A DNA stretch of 64,000 nt from Limnospira fusiformis SAG 85.79 (GCF_012516315.1 NZ_CP051185.1:1725403-1789402), one strand, 5' to 3'. Shown: positions 26,975 through 36,524, counted from the stretch's first letter. The notes: generated from the letters alone by a model not told the origin. Program-made: numbers and translations.

Positions 26975-27301
26975 ATGCAAGAAATGTCTCAGGGGGCAAC
27001 GGGACTACGACAACGTATCGCCCAACTATCAGCCAATCCTAATGCTCAAGCCATTGCCATTGGAGTGACAGCAGTAGCGCTGACCCCGGTGGTTTTGCCC
27101 CTGGTTAAGCCAGTTCTGAAGGCTACGATTAAAACGAGCGTTACTTTGTTTGAAAAAGCTAAAGTCGCTATGGCTGAAACTGGGGAAATGGTGGCAGACA
27201 TAGCAGCAGAAGCCAAAGCGGAAGCCTTGACCGAAGCCCAAAAAAGGGCTAGTTTAAAGTCGGCTATTTCTACCCCGCAACTCTCGCCCAACCAGGAATA
27301 A
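26975..27301 (+). CDS. Small hydrophobic-helix protein, DUF5132-like
   Basis: 108 residues. It has a helix of small residues near 28-52 (AIAIGVTAVALTPVVLPLV) and an amphipathic Ala/Glu-rich tail. This resembles the DUF5132 proteins found beside heavy-metal P-type ATPases and HMA2 proteins in cyanobacteria, and such genes are indeed 1.5-4 kb away on the other strand. A GGAGAAAG ribosome site precedes the ATG. The family name is from memory of pattern, not from a search. Confidence 0.55.
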   Translation: MQEMSQGATGLRQRIAQLSANPNAQAIAIGVTAVALTPVVLPLVKPVLKATIKTSVTLFEKAKVAMAETGEMVADIAAEAKAEALTEAQKRASLKSAISTPQLSPNQE

Positions 27302-27329
27302 GCTAAAGGGGGATTGAGACTATAATTAT

Positions 27330-27358
27330 AGGTGGCTTGAATATTCTATCAGCCACCT
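27330..27358. terminator. Stem-loop between two convergent genes
   Basis: AGGTGGCT (27330-27337) pairs with AGCCACCT (27351-27358). There is no T-run, but the stem lies between the ends of two converging genes and may limit transcription from both sides. Confidence 0.45.
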
Positions 27359-27373
27359 GTGGATGTATTACGA

Positions 27374-27712
27374 TTAATTCAAAACTGATAATTCGTGAGC
27401 ATTCCCATGGTTGAAAGCCTCAGAACTTGGGGTAATCATGGGCTTATAGATAGAATTGGATAACTCCCGTTCCTTAGCTTCTGCTATCCACTGAGAGAGT
27501 GGAATTTCTCGACGACGTGATGAAGATAACCGGGGTTTACTAACTGTCTTGGTGTTTGTTTGAGAAATTTTAGTAATAGCTGGCAGGAGTTTCGGCCCTA
27601 AAACCAACACCCCCAGGCCTACCCAAGTTAAGGGATGATTGCCATGTCCATCCTCGATCATCTCTTTAAAATGAAAGGTGAGTACCGATTTTTCCAAATG
27701 AATCAGAGACAT
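27374..27712 (-). CDS. Small membrane-anchored protein, unknown
   Basis: Up to 112 residues. The start is uncertain: ATG 27712 gives the full ORF, but ATG 27661 begins the more protein-like MIEDGHGNHPLTWVGLG and has AAAGAG just upstream. The core is a hydrophobic segment VGLGVLVLGPKLLPAI and the tail is polar and basic (SSSRRREIP). Its position at the end of a metal-ATPase operon, past a repeat block, suggests an accessory role, which is inference only. Confidence 0.5.
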   Translation of the reverse strand: MSLIHLEKSVLTFHFKEMIEDGHGNHPLTWVGLGVLVLGPKLLPAITKISQTNTKTVSKPRLSSSRRREIPLSQWIAEAKERELSNSIYKPMITPSSEAFNHGNAHELSVLN

Positions 27713-27799
27713 AACCCGTTCGACTCAAATATAATAACATCAAAATTCTGCTATTTATCAGGTTAGCAGGATTTGGCGCATAACTGACAACTATTTGCA

Positions 27800-28790
27800 A
27801 CAATTTGTATCAGGCGAGGAACTAGCCCGGACAATTATCAATTATTGCAGAAGAAGTCAAGAAACCCGGTTTCTCAGCCACCAATGGACAGCGGAACCGG
27901 TCCCGACAATTATCAATTATTGCAGAGATCAAGAAACCCGGTTTCTCAAAGAAACCGGGTTTCTCAGCCACCAATGGACAGCGGAACCGGTCCCGACAAT
28001 TATCAATTATTGCAGAGATCAAGAAACCCGGTTTCTCAAAGAAACCGGGTTTCTCAGCCACCAATGGACAGCGGAACCGGTCCCGACAATTATCAATTAT
28101 TGCAGAGATCAAGAAACCCGGTTTCTCAAAGAAACCGGGTTTCTCAGCCACCAATGGACAGCGGAACCGGTCCCGACAATTATCAATTATTGCAGAGATC
28201 AAGAAACCCGGTTTCTCAAAGAAACCGGGTTTCTCAGCCAGGAATTGAGAATTGACTGGGGAGGCGCGCCCCGACCATTATTAATTATTAATTATTAATT
28301 ATTAATTATTAATTATTAATTGTTCGAGGTCAAGAAACCCGGTTTCTCAAAGAAACCGGGTTTCTCAGCCACCAATGGACAGCGGAACCGGTCCCGACCA
28401 TTATTAATGATTGCAGAGATCAAGAAACCCGGTTTCTCAAAGAAACCGGGTTTCTCAGCCAGGAATTGAGAATTGACTGGGGAGGCGCGCCCCGACCATT
28501 ATTAATTATTAATTATTAATTATTAATTATTAATTATAAGAAACCCGGTTTCTCAAAGAAACCGGGTTTCTCAGCCAGGAATTGAGAATTGACTGGGGAG
28601 GCGCGCCCCGACCATTATTAATTATTAATTATTAATTATTAATTATTAATTATTAATTATTAATTGTTCGAGGTCAAGAAACCCGGTTTCTCAAAGAAAC
28701 CGGGTTTCTCAGCCACCAATGGACAGCGGAACCGGTCCCGACCATTATTAATTATTAATTATTAATTATTAATTATTAATTGTTCATCTG
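27800..28790. repeat. Compound repeat block: long palindromes, 90-bp units and AT heptamers
   Basis: Eight copies of a 33-bp near-perfect palindrome (GAAACCCGGTTTC then CTCAAAG then AAACCGGGTTTC) plus one half copy at 27860. Copies start near 27933, 28023, 28113, 28203, 28333, 28423, 28540 and 28677. The first four are in 90-bp tandem units; between later copies lie runs of the heptamer ATTAATT (28274-28321, 28493-28536, 28613-28668, 28742-28781) and a GGCGCGCC-containing linker. The last heptamer run abuts the stop codon of the P-type ATPase gene. In-frame ORFs across the block (for example 27795-28298) are repeat artefacts. No gene is supported in this kilobase. Confidence 0.92.
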
Positions 28791-30956
28791 GTGTTCAACT
28801 AGGGGTCGGAGACTATTCATTCCGGCGGCGATCGCTGAACCATTGTGGATAGCAGTAGCCACTAAGGGATTAAGTCCTACGGTGGAAGCCAACCCCAAAG
28901 CTGCTAAATTCGGGGCGACGACGAGAGCGATATTTTGGTCAATTAAATTGCGAGTTTGACGGGCGATATCAATGGCTTCTAAAACGTCTAAGAGGTTATT
29001 ATTCATCAACACTACGTCGGCGGTTTCACGAGCAATATCAGAACCATGTTGAAAGGAAATGGAAACATCCGCATAAGCCAAAGCGACGGAATCATTTAAT
29101 CCATCTCCGATAAAGGCGACAGTCCGACCGGCGCGATGTAAATCACGAACAATACGAGCTTTTTCATCGGGGAAGGCTTCTGCATAAACCCGCGATTTGG
29201 GAATCCCTAATTGTTCAGCAACTAAGGCGGCGCGTTGGGGGTTATCTCCGGTGAGTAAATGGACTTCGATCGCATAATTTTTTTGCAGGGCTTGTATGAG
29301 GCGATCGCTTTCTGGTTTCAGGGGGTCAGTATATTCAATCACCCCTTGAAAATCGCCATCACAAGCGACATAAATTTGGGTCATTTGGCTAGTAGAAATC
29401 AGGGAATTATCACCCCAATTAACCCGCTGTTGTTCGAGAAAACGTTGACTTCCCACCAATACCTGATGACCTTCAATTTCGGCTCGTACTCCCAAGCCTA
29501 AATCATAGAACCATTCTCCTCGTGGGGGAATAGTAATGTCAAGTTGAGCAGCATAATTAACGATCGCCTCGGCGACAGGGTGATTAAGTCTCATTTCCGC
29601 GGCCGCCGCCAGTTTTAGCAGTTCGGTTTCGGACATTCCTCCGGGAAGCGTCCGCACGGCAGCGATCGCAATTTCACCCTCGGTTAGAGTTCCGGTTTTA
29701 TCAAAAACCACGGTATCAACTTCGGCGAGTTGTTCCAAAGTCCGACCACTGCGAACCAAGATACCATGGCGGGTTGTATGATTTAATGCACCCCAAAAGG
29801 CTGTCGGAATTGACACTCTAATTCCGGTGACAAAATCGAGGGTAAGAATAGCGGCAGCCCTAGCAGCATCTCGGCTAGTAACTAATACAATACCCGCCAA
29901 AAGTAGAGAAGGCAAGATTAACCTATCTGCGACTTTTTCGGCATAATTAGCCATGCGGGTATCATAAACGGGAGCCTTTTGTAATAATTCTATACTCAAA
30001 GCAGCTCTAGTTTGAGAACCGACGCGATCGGCTTTTAAGTAAAGCTGTCCTGAACGCACCAAAGTCGAAGCTAAAACCGACTCTCCCACCCGTTTAACTA
30101 ATGGCATTGCTTCCCCAGTTAAACCCTGTTCATCAATAACGGCTTCCCCTTTTAATATCGTACCATCTACGGGGATTTGTTCCCCCGGATAAACGACGAC
30201 TTTATCCCCCACCTGAAGGCGATCGCTTGGGATTTTTTGCGGGGGTAAATCATCATCCACCACCACCCATGCAAACCTACCAATAGCATCCATCAAACTC
30301 GCCGTGCGTACCTCCGTCGCCCGCGCCGTTTGTTCCCGAATTACATCCCCCAATTCATGCAGTAAAATCACCATAGCCGGGGTAACTAACTTACCCTGAG
30401 TCGCACTTAAACTCAAGGCGAGAAAATCCAGACAATCAATATTTAACCGTCGCTGATTAATCAGGCTATTAAAAGCCCGTTGAGCCACAGGAAAAGCCGC
30501 TAGAATAAACGCTATTCTCGCCACAGGGCGCAATGGTGTTAATTGCGGAAACCGACTTAAAACCGCCAACGCAGTGGCTATAATTGGCAGCCGCAGACTC
30601 GACTCGTTTTCCTCTACAGTCCCTGATTTTTCAGGGGTTTTCGGCTCATTATTAACACCATAAATTGGCTTATCATAAAATTGATGATTTGTCAAGTCTT
30701 TGACTACATTAATCACCAAATTTGATAAATCAACCGCCGCCAATTTATTCGGGACATATTGCACCACCATACAGGCGGCTATGGGGTTAATCCGCACATA
30801 GGTAATACCGGAGTTTTTTGCTAAAATCGGCTGAATTTCAGTAGCTAATTGGGGATATTTAGCTAATAGGGGAATACGAAAGCGAGTCCGTCCAGCTACC
30901 TGATGAATAACCTGGCATTCTTGATTAGATAATGATGTTGATATCGCGGTAGTCAT
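28776..30956 (-). CDS. P-type metal ATPase with unusual membrane metal site
   Basis: 726 residues. N-terminal 95 residues form an HMA-like domain (VHQVAGRTRFRIP). P-type hallmarks are complete: TGEAMP actuator loop, the phosphorylated Asp in DKTGTLTEG, and the hinge GDGLNDSVALAYADVS. In the helix before the phosphorylation site, where Cu/Zn/Cd pumps have CPC or CPH, this protein has TGIRVSIP, so no cysteine ligand. That points to a different metal or to loss of the usual site. The start ATG overlaps the stop of the HMA2-like gene (ATGA). The gene closes a six-gene iron/metal run. Confidence 0.85.
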   Translation of the reverse strand: MTTAISTSLSNQECQVIHQVAGRTRFRIPLLAKYPQLATEIQPILAKNSGITYVRINPIAACMVVQYVPNKLAAVDLSNLVINVVKDLTNHQFYDKPIYGVNNEPKTPEKSGTVEENESSLRLPIIATALAVLSRFPQLTPLRPVARIAFILAAFPVAQRAFNSLINQRRLNIDCLDFLALSLSATQGKLVTPAMVILLHELGDVIREQTARATEVRTASLMDAIGRFAWVVVDDDLPPQKIPSDRLQVGDKVVVYPGEQIPVDGTILKGEAVIDEQGLTGEAMPLVKRVGESVLASTLVRSGQLYLKADRVGSQTRAALSIELLQKAPVYDTRMANYAEKVADRLILPSLLLAGIVLVTSRDAARAAAILTLDFVTGIRVSIPTAFWGALNHTTRHGILVRSGRTLEQLAEVDTVVFDKTGTLTEGEIAIAAVRTLPGGMSETELLKLAAAAEMRLNHPVAEAIVNYAAQLDITIPPRGEWFYDLGLGVRAEIEGHQVLVGSQRFLEQQRVNWGDNSLISTSQMTQIYVACDGDFQGVIEYTDPLKPESDRLIQALQKNYAIEVHLLTGDNPQRAALVAEQLGIPKSRVYAEAFPDEKARIVRDLHRAGRTVAFIGDGLNDSVALAYADVSISFQHGSDIARETADVVLMNNNLLDVLEAIDIARQTRNLIDQNIALVVAPNLAALGLASTVGLNPLVATAIHNGSAIAAGMNSLRPLVEHQMNN

Positions 30957-31564
30957 GATGTGGGTTCAGAATCATCGGAGACGGAATTTGTATCAGGTTC
31001 AGCAGTAGTTTCAGCCTTTTCTAGGATAGTAACTAAATACATACCTAACTCCAATTCCGAAACCCCAGCCGGGTCATATTGAATAATCAAAGATGCAGCG
31101 GTGCGGTTAATGCGTACCGACTTAACTCGCTGTTCCTCAGACAACAGTTTTTCTAAGCGTTTCGCATAGAGAACATCAGTCATTAAACGGGGAATACGCA
31201 ACCGAAGCCGTCCGGGTATAGAATGAACAATAGTATAATCTTCGGTTTCAGTTGTGGTAGCTGTGGGACTATTATCTTGATGGTTATTAGGACTTGTGGC
31301 TTGAGTGGAATTAGTAGCGGGAGAGTTAGCCTTAGCCTCCTGCTTCAATTGGCGAACTAATTGGCGAATAATTGCAGCCATTAACAGGTTAACTATCAAG
31401 GCTTGCGCCCCCCGTAGCCGCAGGCGACTGGTAACTAATAAACCTGCTACCACAGGTAAAATCGTCACCACTTCCTCATAGTCTTCTAACCACCGACCTA
31501 TTTGGGGAAGAATGTCGGGGTTTTCTGCGGTTTGAATTTCGGTAGATAATGCTGAATCCGTCAT
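30953..31564 (-). CDS. HMA2-like accessory protein
   Basis: About 203 residues from ATG 31564; the longer frame begins with TTG 31570. AAGG lies ten bases upstream. A hydrophobic segment near 35-70 (VVTILPVVAGLLV and VNLLMAAIIRQLV) precedes a Ser/Thr/Asn-rich linker, then a C-terminal domain IVHSIPGRLRLRIPRL...VRINRTAASLIIQYD that matches the N-terminal domain of the adjacent ATPase. Such HMA2 proteins accompany P1-type ATPases. It may deliver metal or anchor the pump. Four-base overlap with the ATPase gene indicates coupled translation. Confidence 0.65.
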   Translation of the reverse strand: MTDSALSTEIQTAENPDILPQIGRWLEDYEEVVTILPVVAGLLVTSRLRLRGAQALIVNLLMAAIIRQLVRQLKQEAKANSPATNSTQATSPNNHQDNSPTATTTETEDYTIVHSIPGRLRLRIPRLMTDVLYAKRLEKLLSEEQRVKSVRINRTAASLIIQYDPAGVSELELGMYLVTILEKAETTAEPDTNSVSDDSEPTS

Positions 31565-31621
31565 GGTCAATTTACCTTATTTTCAGGACAGTATACCATA
31601 GATAATTCACGAACCCAATAA

Positions 31622-32119
31622 CTAGGAGAATTGACAACCTCTCCGGCGCTGATGTCGGTGTCCACCATAACAGTTGTTTTGATTAGATATGGCTATGGTT
31701 TGAGTACGTCTGGTGACACAACGTTTAAAGGCGGGTAAATGGTTTTCTTGGGATGCACGTTGCAAATTTAAGAACACATTTTGTACATCCCAGTAATTTG
31801 ATGTGGCTTTCAATAACCTTTGATACATTTCCCCATTTTCAATTTCGGCTTTAACTCCTTGTTCGCAGGCTTCTTGTACTGAGTTAGGGGGAATTATACG
31901 AGTTTCCCAATCATCCTCTGGTATGGGAATATTATACCTAATAAACAGTGGAATTAATGCCTGTATATGCCTTTTTTCGGCTTCGATAATATTCACAAAG
32001 GGTCTAATCGGTCCGAATTTTTGGATAATTAACCGATAGGTAGCACAGGCTTTATATTCATCCTGTATGGCTTCACATAAAGCCTGTTTAAGACTATCCA
32101 GGGCTGGATTATCTGACAT
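31622..32119 (-). CDS. Ferritin-like DUF2202-type protein
   Basis: 165 residues. Helices carry metal-ligand patterns of the ferritin/erythrin group: EAIQDEYKACATYR near residue 16, EAEKRH near 46 and SQENHLPAFKRC near 127. These would bind a di-iron centre. The last 30 residues are basic and His/Cys-rich and look unlike the rest of the domain. AGGAGTT precedes the ATG. Location inside a feo operon fits iron handling. Confidence 0.7.
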   Translation of the reverse strand: MSDNPALDSLKQALCEAIQDEYKACATYRLIIQKFGPIRPFVNIIEAEKRHIQALIPLFIRYNIPIPEDDWETRIIPPNSVQEACEQGVKAEIENGEMYQRLLKATSNYWDVQNVFLNLQRASQENHLPAFKRCVTRRTQTIAISNQNNCYGGHRHQRRRGCQFS

Positions 32120-32148
32120 TTTGATTAACTCCTGATTAACTCATTAAA

Positions 32149-32367
32149 TTAGGGAGATATCCATTCGTAAAACTCGATCGCTTCTGGGGAGCAACTATGA
32201 CAGCCCCCGCAGGCTTTACCCTCCACTTTACAAACTCGCCCCTTTCTAATTAATTTGCCCAGCATGAATCGCAGGGTATCAGCATCAATTTTCATCTGAT
32301 GTTCTAATTCTGTCAAAGAAACGCGACCATGATTTCTGAGATGATTTTGCAGTTGTTGAAGTAGCAT
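32149..32367 (-). CDS. feoC: FeoC-like winged-helix protein
   Basis: 72 residues. It has a short winged helix (SLTELEHQMKIDADTLRFML) followed by a Cys-rich segment, VCKVEGKACGGCHSCSPE, with four cysteines that may bind an Fe-S cluster as in FeoC. FeoC regulates or stabilises FeoB. It lies 149 bases after feoB in the same direction. Confidence 0.7.
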   Translation of the reverse strand: MLLQQLQNHLRNHGRVSLTELEHQMKIDADTLRFMLGKLIRKGRVCKVEGKACGGCHSCSPEAIEFYEWISP

Positions 32368-32516
32368 AGTTGACGACGGGATAAATGGTGCGATCGCTAG
32401 TCTCTATGGTATCATGAATATACCTGTTAACACCGATAACCATAAATTCACAAATCCTTGAGACTAGCTACAGCCAAAAGGCTAATAACCTGCTTTTTTG
32501 GCAAGTCTAACCCTGG

Positions 32517-34886
32517 CTACAAACGGGGAGAATGGCGACGGTTGCTAACAGCTTTGAGACTAACTAAAGTAGCACCCATGACGATACATAGTCCCATCAA
32601 TAAACCCAAAGCCTCTCCGGTATTTTGTGATAAAGTCATCGCCTGATAGTAGAAACTAGCAACCCAGTAGGCTAGTCCAGTAGTCCAAAGCGCCACAAAC
32701 ACCGTCCAACCGAGATTAGTTTCCCGGTAAACAGCAGCAATGGCAGACACACAGGGGAAATAAAGCAACACAAATAACAGGAAAGCAAAAGCGGCGGTAG
32801 AACTACCAAACCTTTGAGACATTTGACCAAAGGTGCTATAACTAACCTCCTGTGCTGTGGCGGCTTCTTCCTGATTATCAGTGCTTTCCATAATACTTAA
32901 ACCAATGGGATCAAGTATTTGATTACCTAAATCAGCTAAGTTAGCGGGAATACTAGCAAAGGCTTCGGCGATACCTCCCCAAAAACTAAATTCTTCTTCG
33001 GGTTCTTCCACTGAGTCGGCAGCGGATGCTTCATCAGCCCCTAATTGCTTATAAAGGGCATCCATACTGCCAACCATGACCTCTTTAGCAAATACTCCGG
33101 TAAATAAGCCGACAGTAGCCGGCCAATTATCTTGAGTGATTCCCATGGGGCTAAAAACTGGGGTAATTGTGCGACTAACGGCACTTAAAAGAGAATCCTG
33201 GCTATCCTGTTTCCCGAAAGAACCATCAGTGCCGACAGAATTTAATAAACCCAGAATTAACACGACAATAACAATCATTTTCCCGGCGCGGGTGATAAAG
33301 GCTTTTAACCTTTCCCAAGCGCGGATTAATACACCTTTGGCGGTGGGAATATGATAGGGGGGTAATTCCATGACAAAGGGTGCAGATTGACCGCGTAAGA
33401 GGGTATGCTTCATGACTAACCCGGTGAACACGGCTGCTAAAATCCCGATGATGTAAAGCAAGAAAACGATATTTTGTCCGTTTCTGGGGAAAAATGCGGC
33501 TACAAACAGGGCATAAACTGGCAGGCGCGCCCCACAGGACATAAAGGGATTCATTAAGACGGTCATTAGGCGATCGCGAGGATTTTCTAAAGTCCGGGTT
33601 GCCATAATACCGGGAATATTGCAGCCAAAACCGACCATCATTGGCACAAAAGACTTACCCGGAAGCCCCATAAACCGCATAAACCGATCCATAACAAAGG
33701 CGGCGCGGGCGAGATAGCCAGAGTCTTCTAAGATGGCTAGACAGATAAACATTAAGCCAATTTGGGGGATAAATGTAGCAGTGGTTTGGATACCGCCGCC
33801 AACTCCTTCGGCTAGAGTACCGATTAACCAACCGGGGGCGTTAATTTGCTCAAGGCCATGAGCCATGCCATCTACAAATACGGTACCAAAGGCGATCTCA
33901 AAAAAGTCGATAAATGCGCCGCCAAAGTTAATGGAAATCAGGAACATCAGGTACATGACTACCAAAAAAATGGGTATACCCCAGGCGCGACTGAGGACTA
34001 CCTGATCAATGTGATCGGAAACGTGCTGTTGTACTAGGTCCGATCGCTGTGTGATACCCTGTAACATCTGATGAATCCAGCTATAGCGCGCATCAGCAAT
34101 CAATAAGTCGATATCTTCTCCCAGGGTTTGGTGTATGCGGTGGCGGTGGGTGGCAATTTGCTTAACGACATCTTGATTAACCAAACTTTGGCGATCGTCA
34201 TATTGCAATAAACTGAGACTTTGCCAACGATAGTCTGGGGGTAAGTAGTTATATTGTTGGGCTATAGATTCGGTAATTTCATTGAGGGCGGCTTCGATAA
34301 GGGCTGGATAGGCGACTTTAGCTTGGGGGCGGTCTGCCATAAGTATGGCATCTCGGACAATTTCCCGCAGTTGTTCTACCCCTCGCCCAGAACTAGCACT
34401 CATGGGAATTACCGGACAGCCTAAGCGATCGCCTAATTGTTGGGCATCAATGGTAATTTGCCGCTGCTGGGCTATATCTATCATATTCAGGGCGATCGCG
34501 ATCGGCAAACCCATTTCCAGCAGTTGGGTGGTTAGATACAGATTTCGCTCTAGGTTGGACGCATCTACGATATTGATAATTAAGGTGGCTTCACCCGATA
34601 GTAAATAGTCTCGCGCTACCTGTTCATCTAATCCAGTGCTGGCATCTTCCACGTCCAGAGAGTAAACCCCTGGCAGGTCAATCACCTTGATGGCCTGGTT
34701 TTGATAACGATAGCTTCCCTCTTTCCTTTCTACGGTAACTCCGGGCCAGTTACCTACCCGCTGATTACTACCAGTTAAAGCATTAAATAGGGTCGTTTTC
34801 CCACAGTTAGGGTTTCCCACCAAAGCAATACAGGACATCGCAGCCTTATTATCGGTTTGGCGGTTCAGTTCCATAGACTGACTCAC
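32517..34886 (-). CDS. feoB: Ferrous iron transporter FeoB
   Basis: 789 residues. N-terminal small GTPase: GNPNCGKTTLFNALTG near residue 24, the T-loop NWPGVTVERKEG and DLPGVYSLD. The membrane part has two nucleoside-recognition-type gates and about nine helices; GCNIPGIMATR is the conserved gate motif. It imports Fe2+ across the plasma membrane. Start is GTG with AAAGGAGG nine bases upstream, better than the internal ATG four codons later. It follows the FeoA gene by 15 bases. Confidence 0.95.
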   Translation of the reverse strand: MSQSMELNRQTDNKAAMSCIALVGNPNCGKTTLFNALTGSNQRVGNWPGVTVERKEGSYRYQNQAIKVIDLPGVYSLDVEDASTGLDEQVARDYLLSGEATLIINIVDASNLERNLYLTTQLLEMGLPIAIALNMIDIAQQRQITIDAQQLGDRLGCPVIPMSASSGRGVEQLREIVRDAILMADRPQAKVAYPALIEAALNEITESIAQQYNYLPPDYRWQSLSLLQYDDRQSLVNQDVVKQIATHRHRIHQTLGEDIDLLIADARYSWIHQMLQGITQRSDLVQQHVSDHIDQVVLSRAWGIPIFLVVMYLMFLISINFGGAFIDFFEIAFGTVFVDGMAHGLEQINAPGWLIGTLAEGVGGGIQTTATFIPQIGLMFICLAILEDSGYLARAAFVMDRFMRFMGLPGKSFVPMMVGFGCNIPGIMATRTLENPRDRLMTVLMNPFMSCGARLPVYALFVAAFFPRNGQNIVFLLYIIGILAAVFTGLVMKHTLLRGQSAPFVMELPPYHIPTAKGVLIRAWERLKAFITRAGKMIVIVVLILGLLNSVGTDGSFGKQDSQDSLLSAVSRTITPVFSPMGITQDNWPATVGLFTGVFAKEVMVGSMDALYKQLGADEASAADSVEEPEEEFSFWGGIAEAFASIPANLADLGNQILDPIGLSIMESTDNQEEAATAQEVSYSTFGQMSQRFGSSTAAFAFLLFVLLYFPCVSAIAAVYRETNLGWTVFVALWTTGLAYWVASFYYQAMTLSQNTGEALGLLMGLCIVMGATLVSLKAVSNRRHSPRL

Positions 34887-34901
34887 AATTTTGTTCCTCC
34901 T

Positions 34902-35570
34902 TTAGGATGGGTTGATCAATGCCACCTGGAGGGCATCTGCTTCGTCTTTGCGTAAACTCAGGTTAAATCCCCTGACCTCAATTTGGGTTGGGTCTCCTAA
35001 AGGTGCGTGGCGTTTGACTGTAAATTCCACCCCTGGAGTTAATCCCATGGCTAATAATTTCCGTTTGTAGCTACGGGCGGCGGGGTCATAACCAACCACC
35101 CGCAACCGAGAACCGATCGCCGCATGGCGCAACTGCACAACATTAGTCTTATTCATTGATGAGAGTTTCCTTTTCGACTGGGTGAGGTTTTCTGTGGCGA
35201 CCTGAATATTCTCAGCCATATCTGCCCCCAGTCCTAAGCGATGGTCGCCTAGGGCGATAATCACTGATCCACTGGTTGTGGAACTAATGACATTTAATTC
35301 TACACCTGGCATTAACCCCATCCCCATTAGACGGGTATTGCCTCCGGCACAATTGAGAGCAACTATATATAAGCGATCGCCTACCTTCGCCTCGGACAAA
35401 GCAAAGGTTCCCGGAATTGATGATTCGCCCACTACAACCAATGATTCTGGTGATTCACTTATGGTGCGAGCATGACCAGTGTTGTCTTTGAGGTAAGTAA
35501 ATCCTGACCAGCTTGAGCCACCATCAAAGCCGTTCACGGATACATCGGCACAGTAGTTATCATTGTCCAT
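34902..35570 (-). CDS. feoA: Tandem FeoA-domain protein
   Basis: 222 residues containing two SH3-like FeoA domains: one at about 55-125 (RLMGMGLMPGVELNVI) and one at about 145-220 (KLLAMGLTPGVEFTVKRHAPLGDP). FeoA normally is one 75-residue domain that supports FeoB; the duplicated form with a 50-residue polar N-terminus is less usual. First gene of the operon. Upstream on the minus strand is AT-rich DNA with a GAGAATTAATTTTAATTAAT stretch that vaguely resembles a Fur box. Confidence 0.85.
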   Translation of the reverse strand: MDNDNYCADVSVNGFDGGSSWSGFTYLKDNTGHARTISESPESLVVVGESSIPGTFALSEAKVGDRLYIVALNCAGGNTRLMGMGLMPGVELNVISSTTSGSVIIALGDHRLGLGADMAENIQVATENLTQSKRKLSSMNKTNVVQLRHAAIGSRLRVVGYDPAARSYKRKLLAMGLTPGVEFTVKRHAPLGDPTQIEVRGFNLSLRKDEADALQVALINPS

Positions 35571-35784
35571 AATCTATTGGCTCTCTGTTGAGCTAATTGA
35601 GAATTAATTTTAATTAATACCATGTAACTAAGTAAAAATCCCATTGTTAATAAATTTTTAACAAACCCCCTTGTTTGGAAAAAGCAAAAGATTATACTAC
35701 AAAAATTAATTTTGTCAACCCCTTGCAATATTTGTTTGCAGTGTGTTACATTTGTTTACAAGAAGTCAGAGAGGCAAAAATACT

Positions 35785-35994
35785 ATGGTTCGTGGACAAA
35801 TTATGGAAGAAGGTGGACGCGCAAATGTTTACGCGATCGAACCCCAAGTATATGTAGAGGAATCGCAACAATTCGGTTTCAACAAATACGCAGAGAAACT
35901 CAACGGACGACTAGCTATGATCGGGTTTATATCCGCCCTAGCCTTAGAAGCATTAACCGGACATGGTGTAATTGGCTGGTTAACTAGCCTGTAA
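35785..35994 (+). CDS. hli: High light-inducible (Hli/SCP) chlorophyll-binding protein
   Basis: 69 residues from ATG 35785, with GAGAGG upstream; longer frames start in non-coding DNA. The single membrane helix carries the chlorophyll a/b-binding motif as [23 protein letters not shown] without change of the key E, N and R. Hli proteins protect photosystem II and chlorophyll synthesis under stress and may pair in thylakoids. A second small membrane gene follows after 48 bases. Confidence 0.93.
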   Translation: MVRGQIMEEGGRANVYAIEPQVYVEESQQFGFNKYAEKLNGRLAMIGFISALALEALTGHGVIGWLTSL

Positions 35995-36042
35995 AACCCA
36001 GATTTTGTCAACCTATAATTCAGTAGCATTTCGGAGACTTGT

Positions 36043-36285
36043 ATGAAAACAGATTTTAACTTTCCTAACAAATACTTAATCGGACCTGTAATCTTTCGAC
36101 CGGACTTTAACAGTACCTCAGAAGTAATTACAGCTAACCAAGCCTGGTCTTTATTCTTCACAGGTGGTCAGGAAGACAAAGCCCTTGGTTATAATGCAGA
36201 ATACGGCAGGTTTTTTACAAATTTACTGATGGCGATCGCCGTTAGTGGCGCTATTGGGGCTTTGATTTTCACTAACTTAGTCTAA
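36043..36285 (+). CDS. Small membrane protein downstream of hli
   Basis: 80 residues: a polar N-terminal half and one C-terminal helix preceded by NAEYGRFFTNLLMAIAVSG. The E-x-GR pattern weakly recalls a degenerate Hli helix, but the N to F change would remove a chlorophyll ligand. GGAG precedes the ATG. It is probably co-transcribed with hli and followed by a terminator. Function unknown. Confidence 0.6.
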   Translation: MKTDFNFPNKYLIGPVIFRPDFNSTSEVITANQAWSLFFTGGQEDKALGYNAEYGRFFTNLLMAIAVSGAIGALIFTNLV

Positions 36286-36329
36286 GTCATCAAATTTACC
36301 TATCTCTCCCTATTCACTAATAACAAACC

Positions 36330-36361
36330 GTCCCTGTTTAGAAATAAGCAGGGACTTTTTT
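36330..36361 (+). terminator. Intrinsic terminator after the hli pair
   Basis: GTCCCTG (36330-36336) pairs with CAGGGAC (36349-36355), extended by TTTA/TAAG across a GAAA loop, followed by TTTTTT. Confidence 0.88.
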
Positions 36362-36405
36362 GGTTTTTCCCCGAATTCGCCCAACCTGTGATAAGATATT
36401 CCCGA

Positions 36406-36524
36406 TATCGGTTCTAAGGGAAATCAGCCTTTAGAGGAAAGGGGGAAAGTCCGGTGTAAGTCCGGCGCTGTCCCGCGACTGTGATGGGACTCTGTTAGTC
36501 TCTCAGTCAGAATGCCCGCCGATA
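36406..36524 (+). promoter_or_regulatory. Cobalamin riboswitch
   Basis: Contains the conserved aptamer blocks in order: AAGGGAA, GGGGGAAAGTCCGGTGTAAG, TCCGGCGCTGTCCCGC and the B12-box-like GCGACTGTGA. The ends TATCGG (36406-36411) and CCGATA (36519-36524) pair as P1. It lies 155 bases upstream of cobW, so cobalamin presumably represses cobW. Confidence 0.9.

Noticed and set aside
27795..28298. 167-residue plus-strand ORF and its overlapping partners in the palindrome block
   Set aside because: They exist only because 90-bp units are divisible by three; palindromes give open frames on both strands.
35571..35620. Fur box upstream of feoA
   Set aside because: Only a loose AT-rich match; kept as a remark, not as a feature.
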